Shown here in pieces: positions 1 to 12,600 of a stretch of 64,000 bases of DNA; within the stretch, counting starts at the first letter, position 1, and the number at the start of each line of letters is the position of its first letter. A model generated the notes under the pieces. That model ran no database searches, was not told the origin of the DNA, and worked only from the letters and a program-made list of their open reading frames with translations. The DNA comes from Circinella minor (taxonomy: Eukaryota > Mucoromycota > Mucoromycetes > Mucorales > Lichtheimiaceae): assembly GCA_016758965.1 (NCBI GenBank), contig JAEPRB010000101.1:1-64000 (forward strand), written 5' to 3'. The position numbers and the translations under genes were made by a program.

Positions 1-47
1 TTTTTTTTTTTTTTTTTTTTTTATTATTATTATTTTTTTTTTTTTTT

Positions 48-114
<67 letters not shown>
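1..114. repeat. Poly-T tract at window start
   Basis: Almost pure T with a few A interruptions, ending about 30 bases before the first start codon. Similar T runs precede many genes and 3' splice sites in this window, so it may be a promoter-side homopolymer. Its length could also be affected by assembly error. Confidence 0.8.
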
Positions 115-118
<4 letters not shown>

Positions 119-143
119 ATATAAACAATTTCAGTTTTCCAAA

Positions 144-3100
144 ATGTTAAATGAAGAAGAAGTACTCGGTGGAGGATTTCTCGATGCCGATTCTTCAAAA
201 TATTTTTTAGGTGGAACACATAATACTACTTCGTCGTCATCTATCAATAGGTCATTATCTATGCCACCACTTTATGCTTCCCAATTAAGTGTAGATGCCA
301 ATCCATGGAATACAGATAGTCAATTTGAAACAACAGTGCCTGATATTGGACAAAATAGTACGGGAGGACAAAATGCTGTAGACGATGATATTCTTGGTAC
401 CAATCTTACAGCGGCTAGTGTATTAGGTAAAGATAAATAAAAAATAAAAATAAAATAGACCTTCCACAATCATCATTATTTAATAATAGAAGAAAGAGAG
501 AGAGAGAGAGAGAAAGGAAAAATGGGGTGTTTTGTTGATGATGATGATAGTTCCCTTTTTTTTTTTTTACAAGTAAATAACGATACATCTTTTTTTAATT
601 TTATTTGAAGTTGGAGTGGATTTACCAGAAATTTATGATACTGCTTACCTTCGTGCTCGACCTGTAGGAGAACGCGTTAGTTTAGATTCATTAGAAAAAG
701 TGATTGAACTTGCTGAACTTTCACCAAGGACAGTACAGGAGGTTATTATTATTATTATTATTATTATTTTTTCTTTCAGGGTTAAAAAAGAGAATAATAA
801 TAATAAAGGTCCTTTGACTAACTTTAAAAATAATAATAGATCTTAAATATTGTTGTACCTGTAGGAGCAATGTATGTTACTCATAATGAATTTAATACTG
901 CTATTGCATTAGTTGCTTGTGAACAAAAAAATATGGGTAAGCAAAAAAAAAAAAAAAAAAAAAAAAATATTTACTACTTTATTTTTCTAACATGACAAAA
1001 AATGTGTGGGTTTCACTTTTTACTTTGGTCACGTCAGATGTTTCCCTGCAAACAGTTTATCAACATCGCAATGGTAAGGAACTGATTATTATTATTTCAT
1101 GTCGGAAAACGAAACATAAACGTATTAACCACGTGCATTAATTAACCATTTAACCCAACAACAACAATAATAATAATAATAATAATAATAATAACTTTAT
1201 ATATAATAGATCTACCCAGTCCTATATTACTTAATCTAGACCAATTTAATGTAAAACGAGCAATACAACATCCAAATATATTAAAACAACAACAACAGCA
1301 ACAGCAAAGATCGACTACTACAAATAAAATGGATGATCCTTGGCTTTCTGTTCCTAATGGACATATTAATAATACGAATGGAAAATTAGAAGAAATACGA
1401 TCCGCACCTACGAGTATGAGAAGACCTAAATTAGGATTAAATAATGGTTCTATAACGCCTTCACGTTCACGAAGTATGGATAATACACTTCAAATACAAC
1501 AACAACAACCTAATGGAAGTGATAATAATAATAATAACCATCATGATCAATTATTAAGACCTGATGAAAATGGAAAATTTTTAAATGATCATGATCATCT
1601 TATTGGACCCACAGATAGTTATCAATGGTTTTTGGATTTGGATTTAGTAAAAGTAACTGTAGCTCCAGAAAAAGAAGGATTCATTTTTAAACATATCAAT
1701 TATGTGATTGAAAGTCAACTTCGATCATCCAAAGTTTTACGTCGTTATAGTGATTTTTATTGGTTATGGGAAACATTATTAAAAAGATATCCTATGCGAG
1801 TGATTCCGAATTTACCACCTAAAAAACTTGGAGGAAGTAAGAAAAAGTCCGACATTTTTTTTTAAAAAAAAAAAACTTCTTCTCCTCCTATTCATAACCT
1901 ACATGTTTTATATTTTTTTTTTTTTTTTTTGTTTAGAAGATGAATCATTTTTAGAAAAACGACGTAAAGGATTATCACGATTTATTAATTCTATTGTACG
2001 GCATCCAACATTAAAATGTGATCAAGTAGTAGAAACTTTTCTTACAGAACCATCGGTATGGCAAAAAAATATGTTGTGTTATGTGTTACCCCATCATGTT
2101 TTAACTTTAAACTTTGGATCGTTTAACCGGAATTTTTTTTTTTTTTTTTTTTTAGGAATTATTGGCTTGGCGACGAGCCAATCCACCTATAGTAGATGAA
2201 GAATTTGTACGTAATATGCCTCATGCTACCGAATTTGAATGCTATATACCCCAAGATCTTGATATACGTTTGGAAAGCATAAAAAGTAGATTACCAATAA
2301 TTACAGATCATTATAATAATAAATGTATTGTATTGGAACGTTTAATACGTATTTGTGAAGTACAAAGTCGTGAATTTGTACGATACAGTATAACTTTAAA
2401 GTAAGTTTTGGAATAGGAGAGAAAGAGAGAGAAGGGATATAATAATAATATTCATCTTCATTTTTTTTTTATTTTTATTTTTAGTGCAATGAGTGAGGTT
2501 GAACAAGAGTGCTACGTACCAGGATGTCAATCGTGTTCACAAGTTGTACGAGGGTATGAGGCTGTAGCTAAACATATGCAACGAGCAGGTACAATTCTAG
2601 ATGAACAAGCATTAGCAGCTGTTAATGGCGTTTTAGAAAATTTAAAACGACATCGTGATCTCCTTATTTCATTCAAGGTAAAAAAAAAAAAAAAAAAAAT
2701 TGGAAATTCCTTGTGTTCATCCACCTTCCCCCCCCCCTCTTTCCCCTTCACCTGATATATATTTATATAAACACATGCAATACAAATATTATTATTTTCA
2801 TGGGAACCAACTAATCATTTTATATATATATTTTTGGGTATGATTTGAATAGGAAATGATTGAAAGAAAAGAACGACTTGAATTAAATCAAATTGATTCT
2901 CTTTCAAAAAAGATATCAACTAATAAAGCCAAAGTAAATCAAAACAGAGGTGTTCCAGGATTAGAATCCGAAGTGGAACGATTAGATATTGCAATTCAAT
3001 CGGTAAAAAGAAAAAGAAAAAGAAAAAGAATGGTTTATTTAAAGAGTGGGGGGGTTGGAGAAAGCTATACAAGATGTCTATAATAATAAATCAATTTTTT

Positions 3101-3325
3101 TAGGATCAAGATAAATTGACATATCAATTGAATCGAGATACCCATATTCGATACTGTATAACATCTGAACTTTCATATATCCATAAACAACAAGCATTTA
3201 TTTCTCTCATGTATCAAAATTATGTTCACGAACAACTTCAATTTACTCGACAATTAGGTGATAATTGGAAAGTTTTACAAGGATTATCTTGTGAAATGCC
3301 TATTGATCCTGATGAATTTGTTTAA
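144..3325 (+). CDS. MVP1: Sorting nexin Mvp1 (PX-BAR, SNX8-like)
   Basis: Ten exons rebuilt from splice signals and phase: 144-426, 611-741, 840-936, 1038-1073, 1210-1836, 1937-2055, 2156-2400, 2485-2677, 2853-3002 and 3104-3325, giving 700 residues. A PX domain begins near residue 324, with the RRYSDF phosphoinositide-binding motif and the PNLPPKK loop seen in this family. The remaining C-terminal half is helical and BAR-like. The N-terminal part (residues about 95-180) has the VDLPEIYD...VVPVGA stretch typical of Mvp1/SNX8. Known role of the family: endosomal membrane remodelling and recycling of cargo such as Vps10. The protein is longer than yeast Mvp1 (about 510 residues), mainly through an Asn/Gln/His-rich linker before the PX domain, which looks disordered. 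The first ATG after the poly-T leader was taken as start. The product is secure; individual splice borders are less so. Confidence 0.9.
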
Positions 3326-3439
3326 AAGATTAGTATCCTTCCTCTCTTCTCACTCCTTCCTTCCTTTCCTCCCATTCTCATCATCTTTTTTTTTTTTTTT
3401 TTTGTTATTTTTATTATCTTCTTCCCCTCTCTCTCTCTT

Positions 3440-3470
<31 letters not shown>

Positions 3471-3625
3471 TTTTTTTTTACAACATAGCAACGCAAATAA
3501 GAACTTTTCTCCAATTTTTCTTGTGGAAAAGCAAGAGGGAAAAAAAAAGATTCTTTTCTCTCCCTCTTTTCAAAAATCAAAAAAATTCAAACGCATTTCA
3601 AAAACCCCTCAATATAACACAACAT

Positions 3626-3656
<31 letters not shown>

Positions 3657-4702
3657 ATATATATATATACATACATACCAAGAATCCAATTTGATTCATG
3701 AATAAACAATAAAAAATAAAAAATTGCAAATATGACACTATTTTTATCTTGCGTAATAGCTACCAAAAATTCTCACTTTTTTCGTTTCATTTGTTAATCA
3801 CACGATGACAGTATACATTGTTTATTTTTATTTTTTTCTGTTTATAATTCATTGACGTAGTATTATTTGGTTGAGTGGCACCCAAAAAAAACTCTAAAAA
3901 TATTTGGACAACAATTTATTTTTCGTAAGGATAAACTAGAAATGAATTCTGCATGTCAAAAAAAAAAAAATTATCATAGTAACAGGATCGGTCTCTATGT
4001 TACTAAAAGTGTCTGTTGTTACTGTAGCAACACTTTTTTTTATCATTTATCAAACAAAAAAAAAACCACAGCCACTTTTTCTTATTTATTTTAGACATAC
4101 GTACAAAAAAAAAAAGCACGATAACAAAAATGTAAACTTGAAATCCATATACATATACATAATATATTACGAAAAGTATTAAGTTCTAAAAATAAAATGG
4201 TCATATTGACTTGAAAACTGATATATAATTTATTTTATATTAAAAAAATCATTTAGACTAACGTAGAGTATTGGAAAAAAAAAGGTTGTGTTTATTTTAA
4301 TAAATATACATTAAATACTTGACCTTAATATTCTTTATTGGTCATGCTGTTCACGTACGTAATTGAAACAATTCTTTGTATCTATTGACTTGTAAATAGA
4401 TTACTACGTAGATACTTAAAAAAAACGACTCTTTCTCCCTCTCTGTTTTCATAGTAGCCCTTCATAAAGAATATATATATATATATATATATAATCCGAT
4501 TGACTGTCCTTTGTCAAGTTCCCCAATCCAAAAAAAAAAAAAAAAAAAAAAAAGTTCATTTCAATAAGGTTGCATAAAAAATTCCTGCATTTCCTAAAAT
4601 TTTCTGTGTGAAAGAGGGGGGAGTTTTAAAAACTTCAACCCTAATTTTTTTTTTTTTTTTTTGTTGCTGGAAAAAAAAAACCCTTTTTTGACAAAACAAA
4701 AA
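3326..4702. other. Intergenic, no gene seen
   Basis: About 1.4 kb of AT-rich DNA with CT-rich runs near 3410-3470, a (TA)n tract near 3628-3670 and another near 4471-4493. I see no credible reading frame. The last 100-200 bases are the presumed promoter and leader of the RPAP1 gene and contain long poly-A and poly-T runs. Confidence 0.6.
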
Positions 4703-7700
4703 ATGAAACGATCGATCCGTCCACGATTCAATGCAGAAGAAGACGATGAGGATCTTGAACAATTACAAAAAGAATTTTTTGAAAAAAATACCATTCCTTC
4801 TGCTTCTGTCATAAAAGGAGGACCACCTACAAGTGTTACTAATCAAACGATAAAAAAGAAAGAAGAAAAAAAAAGTTTATTTGCACAACAAAGAGAACCA
4901 CATCCATCGACACCCACACAGAAGGGTGTAAAAAAAAAAGTAACTTTTGATTATGAAGATCAAGAAGCTTTAGCTTCTATGCCAACATTGGAAGATGTGG
5001 ATACTATGCCACTATTGGATAATGGTCCTAATGATATGAATGCCATGCCACCATTGGAAGGTGTAGTGGATCCTCATAATGACAATCAACCTCATGTTCC
5101 TGCAACAAAGAAAATGCTGGATCTTACTTCATTGTTAGGCAATGTACTTTGTGATGTGACAGAAAATCAAGTAAAAAAAGTGGAACCACCTACATTAAAA
5201 TTGGGTACTGAACGATCAAAACAACACACACAAGGTTTTCCAAAACCTGCTCGACGAAGTCTATTCAAAATGCGCATGGAAGCCAAAAATAATAATAATA
5301 AAAACGCCATGCCCACTGAACAAACAACAACAACAACAACAACAACACCAACATCTTCTTCTTCTTTATTACAACAACACACTCAACCTAAAAATGATTA
5401 TGAACAAGATAATATAGATCGTATTCATGAAATGACAGAAGAAGAAATTGAAGCTGCACGAAAAGAAATTATGGATAGTTTAAGTTCAGATTCGATTGCC
5501 ATGTTAATGAATCGAGGAAAAAACAAGTCTAAAGAAGAACAAGAAAATAATGAGGATGAGGAAGGAGAAGAAGATTTAATGGTGATGAAAGAACGTTATT
5601 TTGCTGATGTACCTACAGAATATGAAAAATTGGCTTGGATGGATAGTAGATTTGATGTCAATCATTCACAACCATTATTACAAGAAGCGGAAAAAGAAAA
5701 AGAAACAACAACAAATGAAGAAGATAAAATGTATCGACGTATACGATTTGATTTTCAAGGTCAACCTATTGATCCCACAAAAGATGTTCCTGTTCATCAA
5801 GGACTTCATCATCATGGTGATGAACCTGACAAGGCAGGATATACACTGGCTGAATTATTTTATCTTGTTCGTAGTCAAGTGGCCCCACAACGTACGATGG
5901 TACTTAATACTTTGACAAAAATCTTACGGAATGCTAAATACAATCGTGGTATCGAATTTTGGGATAATATATTAGCATTATTTCTTCGTCCAGATGTAGC
6001 AGGTGCCCTTTATTTACGTTCCGCTATGGATGATCGTCATTTAATAGTATTAGTGAGTGCTGTACAGGCCATGGCAGCTCTTGTTTTGGAAAAAGGGGAT
6101 GATTTGGATGAAGAAGATTCTTTTCATGTCGAACAATTTAATGAATATCTTGGTTATGTGGCAAGACCAATTGTCTATATCAAAAAAGAAACCATGGGTT
6201 TGGATGAAAAATTTGCTACAACAGTGAATCGACTACAAGGCAAGGAAAAGAAAAAAGAAGAAGAAGAAGAGTTAGAAGATGATGCTCATTTGGTGCAACG
6301 GGATTTAACAAAAGGATTATTACGTATGGATATTTTGGCACGTATTCGTTATCTTACGTTACCTAACAGTGAATTGGATTCTAAATCGATTGAACATTTG
6401 GTTCGGATATTGATCCGACTTGCTAAATCGGGGGGTGCGGATGTGTGTCAGTCGATCATGGAACATGATTTATTGGATAACATTTTACAATGGGGTGTTT
6501 TGAAACGAGATTGGCCAATGACACATCAAGACAAAATGGATACGTATCCAAGTTTAGCAGCCATTCGATTATTGACCGTCTTGGCTCAAGGAAGTCGACG
6601 TGTTGCTGAAGAAATTAACAAAAAGGCAACTCATTTATTACAATACTTGGCTACACCTACCCATGTAGCATGTCCTAGTTTACAAAACCGTGCTTATGCT
6701 TTACAAATAGAAACCATTAAACTTTTAAGAATACTTGTATGTTATGGACTTGTGATGCCTACATTACAAGATTTACAAGAACCTATGATGACATGGTTAA
6801 GAGCAGGACTTATTCAACAACAACAAGATAATAATGGGCTCGATGATGCACGTGCGGCAACGACTATTAGTTTACTTGAAATATCATTACATGCTGCAGC
6901 CGATCCACACAAGACAACACCTCCTCATGCAGTAGATTGGCATCAACCTACCGCTTTTGTTCCTGTGATTTTAGCGATCCTTCGCACGCGTGAACCTTCC
7001 ATGCTATTGGATACAGCCGTCGGATATTTTGCCACGTTAGCAAGTTATATGGATCGATTCCCATCGGTAGATGATACGACAACGACAGCGGACATTTGGA
7101 AAGTGATTGTGGAAAAACTGGGAGACAACGGAACAATAACAAGCATTAGAAGTCACCGAAGCAATAGTGTTTTACGTTATGTACAACTTTTAGGTGCATT
7201 TGCATCCGCAAAGACGTTCAAGTCAGATGCAACAGACAGATTAGCATCTCCTTTGATAACAAGTTTGGTTAAACAAGTTCATAACAATGATTTCCTAGGT
7301 AGATTAGCAATGGGGTCGTGGGCTATCCATGTGAAAGACAGGTCTGACCGAAGGAAATTATGGGGAAATGAAAATGATTACGATACAGCGGAGATGGAAT
7401 CGACCGTCGCCAGCATGCATATGGGTGCATTGGAGAAACAATTAGCGCGAAACATGGTGCAGTTGTGTGTACTTGACCGGTTAGACAGTAAACTGGCCTC
7501 AACATTGGCTCTGTTTTATTTACAAGATGCAGATACAACAGCAGATTATCCTCTATTATTAGATCATAATGGACCTCGACTTCAAACATTGGTATATCCC
7601 GATTATCAAGAACAAAACCAAAAACCACCGGAAGAAATAGATACGCTTTCCAGTATCACTGCATGGGTATTTTCTCCCATCGATGAAATGTACCACATGG

Positions 7701-8416
7701 AAAAATCTCGGCTTGCACGAAAATGTATGGATAGCTCAGTCGATGTTGTTGCAGCCACATTAGAAGCCGCTGGTATTCTCTTAAACAAGGCTGTAGATCA
7801 TGCTATGGCCATTGTGTCTTTGATGAAACTATTTATGATGACGGAAGAATTAGCTGGAGAAGAAGAACGAGAAATATTTTGGGATGATAGAATAACAAGA
7901 CAAGTCAATCAATGGCTTGACCGTCTTTTATTGAACAAGACAAAAACAAGTGATGCGGAATCCCTCGAATCTGCATGGCGGAGATCCTCATCGGCACATA
8001 TCCGACAACCTTTCTATCAATTTTATCAAGCTTTTGTTGCTCAATATGCCTCTGTCTCTTTTGGCCATTCTGGATTTGCAAGACTTTTAGCCTATATATT
8101 AATACATAGTGATTCAATGGATTACAAATATTTGGTATGGAGTGATCATTGTGATATTTTATCTACGATCAAGGTGAATTCAGAAGAAGTTGGTTACTAT
8201 GGTAATAATCAAAGTCATCCTAATGGGAAGATCGGAGAAGGAGAAACAAGAAGAAATAGTACTGCTTTATTAAGGGCGTACATGTCTGCATTAGCGGAAA
8301 ACAAGGTGGAAGGATCTTTGCGGGAATTTGCAATGAATGAACTCAAAGATGTTTTGAACAAAGAAGATGTATCTAATCATTTGAAGCGGGATATTTCTGA
8401 TTTATTGAAAAAATAA
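4703..8416 (+). CDS. RPAP1: RNA polymerase II-associated protein 1 (long form)
   Basis: A single uninterrupted exon encodes 1237 residues. The start is the first in-frame ATG, giving MKRSIRPRF and an acidic stretch; the frame is open further upstream but only with TTG. RPAP1_N-like sequence (EIEAARKEIMDSLSSD) lies near residues 240-280. The RPAP1_C signature (RIRFDFQG through AGYTLAELFYLVRS and TMVLNTLTKIL) lies near 346-420. The rest is a long helical, HEAT-like region. The family helps assemble RNA polymerase II and bring it to the nucleus (human RPAP1, yeast Rba50, plant MINIYO). Yeast Rba50 is only about 440 residues, so this is the long animal/plant-like form. Lack of introns is striking beside intron-rich neighbours. 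Residues 170-230 include Asn and Thr runs made of trinucleotide repeats. Confidence 0.93.
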   Translation: MKRSIRPRFNAEEDDEDLEQLQKEFFEKNTIPSASVIKGGPPTSVTNQTIKKKEEKKSLFAQQREPHPSTPTQKGVKKKVTFDYEDQEALASMPTLEDVDTMPLLDNGPNDMNAMPPLEGVVDPHNDNQPHVPATKKMLDLTSLLGNVLCDVTENQVKKVEPPTLKLGTERSKQHTQGFPKPARRSLFKMRMEAKNNNNKNAMPTEQTTTTTTTTPTSSSSLLQQHTQPKNDYEQDNIDRIHEMTEEEIEAARKEIMDSLSSDSIAMLMNRGKNKSKEEQENNEDEEGEEDLMVMKERYFADVPTEYEKLAWMDSRFDVNHSQPLLQEAEKEKETTTNEEDKMYRRIRFDFQGQPIDPTKDVPVHQGLHHHGDEPDKAGYTLAELFYLVRSQVAPQRTMVLNTLTKILRNAKYNRGIEFWDNILALFLRPDVAGALYLRSAMDDRHLIVLVSAVQAMAALVLEKGDDLDEEDSFHVEQFNEYLGYVARPIVYIKKETMGLDEKFATTVNRLQGKEKKKEEEEELEDDAHLVQRDLTKGLLRMDILARIRYLTLPNSELDSKSIEHLVRILIRLAKSGGADVCQSIMEHDLLDNILQWGVLKRDWPMTHQDKMDTYPSLAAIRLLTVLAQGSRRVAEEINKKATHLLQYLATPTHVACPSLQNRAYALQIETIKLLRILVCYGLVMPTLQDLQEPMMTWLRAGLIQQQQDNNGLDDARAATTISLLEISLHAAADPHKTTPPHAVDWHQPTAFVPVILAILRTREPSMLLDTAVGYFATLASYMDRFPSVDDTTTTADIWKVIVEKLGDNGTITSIRSHRSNSVLRYVQLLGAFASAKTFKSDATDRLASPLITSLVKQVHNNDFLGRLAMGSWAIHVKDRSDRRKLWGNENDYDTAEMESTVASMHMGALEKQLARNMVQLCVLDRLDSKLASTLALFYLQDADTTADYPLLLDHNGPRLQTLVYPDYQEQNQKPPEEIDTLSSITAWVFSPIDEMYHMEKSRLARKCMDSSVDVVAATLEAAGILLNKAVDHAMAIVSLMKLFMMTEELAGEEEREIFWDDRITRQVNQWLDRLLLNKTKTSDAESLESAWRRSSSAHIRQPFYQFYQAFVAQYASVSFGHSGFARLLAYILIHSDSMDYKYLVWSDHCDILSTIKVNSEEVGYYGNNQSHPNGKIGEGETRRNSTALLRAYMSALAENKVEGSLREFAMNELKDVLNKEDVSNHLKRDISDLLKK

Positions 8417-9153
8417 AAAGGTTTGGGGGGGATGGTGTTTTTTATTTCTCTCGTGTTAAATAAATAGATGGTGTTTTTGTTTTTGTTTTTTGTTTTTAGG
8501 TATGTGCATAATTACGCATACATATTATAAAAATGAAAACACATGATTTTACTGTTACCAAGTTTTTTTTTTTCTTTCAAATGGGTTATTGAAATAAGGA
8601 GCCTTTTTTTTTTTTTTTTTTTTTTTGGCTTTTTTCGGCAAATCAGTTGCGCGCAAATTTATTATCCATTTTCAAATTTGGGGGTGGAGGTTTTAAGAGA
8701 AGATAATTTGAAAGGCTTTTCTTTCTTTTTTTTTTTTTGGTTTTGTTTTGTTTCCTCCTTAACTATATAACTTGTTGATCGACCCCCTTGGGTACATTTT
8801 CTTGCTTATGACGAGTTTTTTTTTTTTTTTTTTAAAAAAAAAAAGGGAGTGAGTATACGATATATATATGACTGTTGTATAAAAAGTAAAAAGTAAAAAA
8901 TAAAAAGGGTCTCCACGTGGAATTCTTTATTTTATTTTATTTTTTCTGTGAGCTCCCAACAAAGCGGTGTGACATTGATTGCATAGGAAACATTTAAGCA
9001 ACCAGCCGATCCGTTTGACCCGCTCTTTTATTATATACCTTTTTTGTTGTATAAGTTTCTTGTCGAATCCTTTGTTTAATAATTGAATATTCTCAATAAA
9101 AAAACTACCGATTAATATTGTCCGTGCTGCATGATGAATTCACAGAAGAATCT

Positions 9154-9184
<31 letters not shown>

Positions 9185-9375
9185 TAAATTACCCAACTCC
9201 CATTTTTATTTTATTTTTCCTTTTTATTTTTTTGTCATTATTTTTATTTTTATTTTTACTGCACTCTTTCTTTCTTTCTTTCTTTCTTTCATTCTCTTAT
9301 AAATAATAATAACATTTATATTACGCACACATATACATACATATACATATACACGGATATAAATAAATATATAAT
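8417..9375. other. Intergenic, poly-T rich
   Basis: Nearly 1 kb between RPAP1 and the small CxxC protein. It holds several T runs longer than 15 bases (near 8606, 8818 and 9154) and a TTTC repeat near 9266-9290. A less AT-rich patch around 8910-9030 may be promoter-proximal. No coding sequence is supported. Confidence 0.55.
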
Positions 9376-9687
9376 ATGAACTACTTTCCGTCTCCTCCTT
9401 CATCACCATCACCATTTGAACATCTCGATGATCCAGATTATGTTACCACAGACAATGAAGCTGGTATTGTATGCGGGTCATGTAATAAAGCTTTAGGAAC
9501 AGACTGGTTTTGTCCCAACTGTCATAAAAAATGTTCTACTTGTAATCGAATCTTGGCATTAAATACCGATGATTATTGTACACGTTGTTGGGTTTATGTT
9601 CCTTCAAAAAATACTTTTGTTTCACGTCAAAAATATCTTCCTTCACCCACATCAAAAAGTATAACAAGTAGTAGTCATCTTCATTAA
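9376..9687 (+). CDS. Small protein with four CxxC pairs (double zinc knuckle)
   Basis: Intronless frame of 103 residues starting at the first ATG after an A/T-rich leader. It contains four CxxC pairs at C33/C36, C46/C49, C53/C56 and C68/C71, a spacing that suggests two zinc sites in a compact ribbon or LIM-like fold. The N-terminus is Pro/Ser rich and acidic, and the C-terminus is Ser/Lys/His rich and probably flexible. I do not recognise a named family. It might be a small adaptor or a DNA/RNA-binding ribbon. The regular cysteine spacing and the shift away from homopolymer composition argue that it is a real gene. It stands alone between two long intergenic stretches. Confidence 0.7.
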   Translation: MNYFPSPPSSPSPFEHLDDPDYVTTDNEAGIVCGSCNKALGTDWFCPNCHKKCSTCNRILALNTDDYCTRCWVYVPSKNTFVSRQKYLPSPTSKSITSSSHLH

Positions 9688-12600
9688 AAAAAAAAAAAAA
9701 GAACCAACCAGTTCCATACATTTGCATGATTTCATATACAATATATCCCCACCCCCCCCTTCACTCCTCCAATCTTTTATATTATTATTATTATTATATC
9801 ACATACGTTATCATTACAATCATTATATATTCAAATCGACACACACACACACACACACACATACACACATACACACACAAATGGACGACAATGTATATCC
9901 CCCACCCCTCTTCCTTCTCCCTTTCAATTCTCTATATTATTTACTTATTACTACCTAACATCTTTTTTTTTTTACACAGCAATCATCTCTCTTTTCCTTT
10001 CGTTTCTTTCTTTTTTTTTTCTACCCTATTTGTGTATTTCCTCTTTCAATTTGTAATTATATAAATATATAAATATATATCCATTCATATTAAATAAAAG
10101 AAAAATCATTTTATTTTTATTATTTATGCATATCTTGTAACATAAAAGGAGTAGAACGAAACAATTAATTATTATCACGAGAAGAAAACAAATAAATAAA
10201 TAAATAATTTATTAGTGAAGGGTATGTATTCTGTCTTGTCTCTCTCAAAAATCATTATATAAAAGAATGAAGGGCCGAAAATAAAATTCATGTCGTGTCA
10301 CCTTTCTCTTATGTAACTTGAAATATGCAATATGCAGCTTGACGATTGTTTTTGGAAATGGAAATCAGTACCACAACCGATCACTCCCTAAATTTAGTTT
10401 TGTGTTCCGTTTTTATCATAAAATTGACGTCTTTTTAAGGTTATACAAAAACTTTTAAAAACTTCTTATAAATGATAATTGATATATACGAGAATAACTT
10501 TAATTATAACGTAATATTACTTTATATATATATATAAATTTTGCTGTTGTGTAAAGGTTACATCCAATTTGTGTCAATCATTTATAAAGGATCAACATTT
10601 ATCGTACGATTTATGATCAATAAAAAAAAAAAAAAGGTTTTTTTTTTCTCTCTTTCGTATTACTTTATAATAATAAAAGCATTTAATTGTTTTATGTATG
10701 TAAAAATTACATTGTGGAGATTATATTGAAAAGATGATTCTAGACAACAATTTTTTTTATTTTTTTTGATGGGGACCACGTTAGCTGAGTTACTCCACAT
10801 TTTGTTCCCGTGAGAAACTTAATTCTTTCCCATTTTCCTTATGCAATATGCACGGTCTCTTTGGTTTCTTTTTGCGCGCGCAATCCAAAAAAAAAAAAAA
10901 AATGTCGGAGAACTAGTAATCCAATGGAATAGTTTTGAAAAGTAGTTTTTTTTTTATAGTTTATCACCTTAAGTGTTTGTTCGGTCCGGTAGTCGCCTAT
11001 CTAATGGAGTTGAATTAACAATGAAAAAAACATGGGATCGGAAATTGTTAACCGGAGGGAAAAAGAGGCGGAGTACCTGAATTTTTCTCTTTTTAACTTT
11101 TTTAAAAAAGCCATTACATATATAAAAAAGAAATGCGCGTGCCAAACTTAATTACGCCTCAAATTTACTATAGCGACGAAAACAAAACAAAAAAAGATAA
11201 GAATGATTACATAGTTTATCTTACATCATCATAATATTACATTATGAGATCAAGTTCGTTATTTATTATGTTTTAAAAGAAATTAAAGATGAATCATTAA
11301 AGTACAGAATAATTGAACTGATATAATAATAATAATAATAATATGGTCTTGTTGTTTTAAAATAATTCAGTCTACGTATTACATCACAATCAAAGCTGTG
11401 TGGGGAATGATTGAACGTAGTTTGATTTTATAAAACATGAAATAAAACTAATTGACGTTTTTCAATAAATGTACAATTACGTTGTTTAATATTTTACACA
11501 TAAAAAAGTGAGTTCGAATCTTTTCAATGTAGACTGTAGACTATAATTTATGCATCGGGTTTATCATCATCCAATTACTTTGTGTAGTGTTACATGGCAC
11601 TGCACCATGATACATCATTTATAAGCAAAAAAGAAAATTACATTTAGCTGTTTTTTTTTTATAATACAACAACAACGAATTTGACTAAATGACGGAATGA
11701 ACTTTTTTGTTTTCTTTTCATACGTATCGTCAAGTTTTTTTTTATCACGTCATTCATGATTTGATATGTTTATGAAAACGGAGATGTCATATACTGCAGA
11801 TTGTTGCATAGTGTTGCATAAAATTTCTATTTTATTATGTACATAACTTCTTTTTTTTTTGTGATGTTTGATTAAGATTATTTAACTCACCTTTTTTTTT
11901 TTTTTTTTAACTCTTACAATAATAATTATTCTATTTATTACAAGATATTAATCATTACTAAATAAAAAGAAACAATCGGAGTGAACAAGAAAAGAAAATT
12001 GTGTTTTTCTATTCAAGCCTGAACCAACAGAAATAATTGTAGCTTTTCATCGTCTTTTTGCATAAAACTAATAATAATGTTATATATTTTGATTCTATAC
12101 GTAGTAAGTAAAATATAATAAATGGATTAAATCAATTATTATAGGTGTGGTATATAAATTATTACCTAGAAGCTAGGTATTATAATATATTTGATTTTTT
12201 TGTTTCCCTTCTAATTACACTCCTTCTCATTTTGTTATAACCTTCTAATCATGAATATAAGAAAATCACCAAATATATATATATATATATATATATATTC
12301 AGCATAAGTAAAAAATAAACTTCATGGAATTCATTTTTCATTAAGATAAGTTTGACGCCATTTATAATTCTCCTTAATTGTTATATCTTGTTACCTGTTG
12401 GGAGTTAAAAAAAAAAGCTTATTATCATTTGAAAACATATATTAAACTCTAAATGCTAACTGACGTTTATATAAATATGTATGTTTTATAAAGTTTTGAG
12501 AGACAAGTCAGTGAGAAAGGTTGTTTCTTAAAATAATTATTGATATATTGATTCTTTTAAAAATTTAAAGATCTAAACAATATATTCTCTCTTTCTCTCT

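Noticed and set aside
11505..11540. GAGTTCGAATC, similar to a tRNA T-arm
   Set aside because: No matching acceptor stem, D-arm or anticodon arm could be drawn around it.
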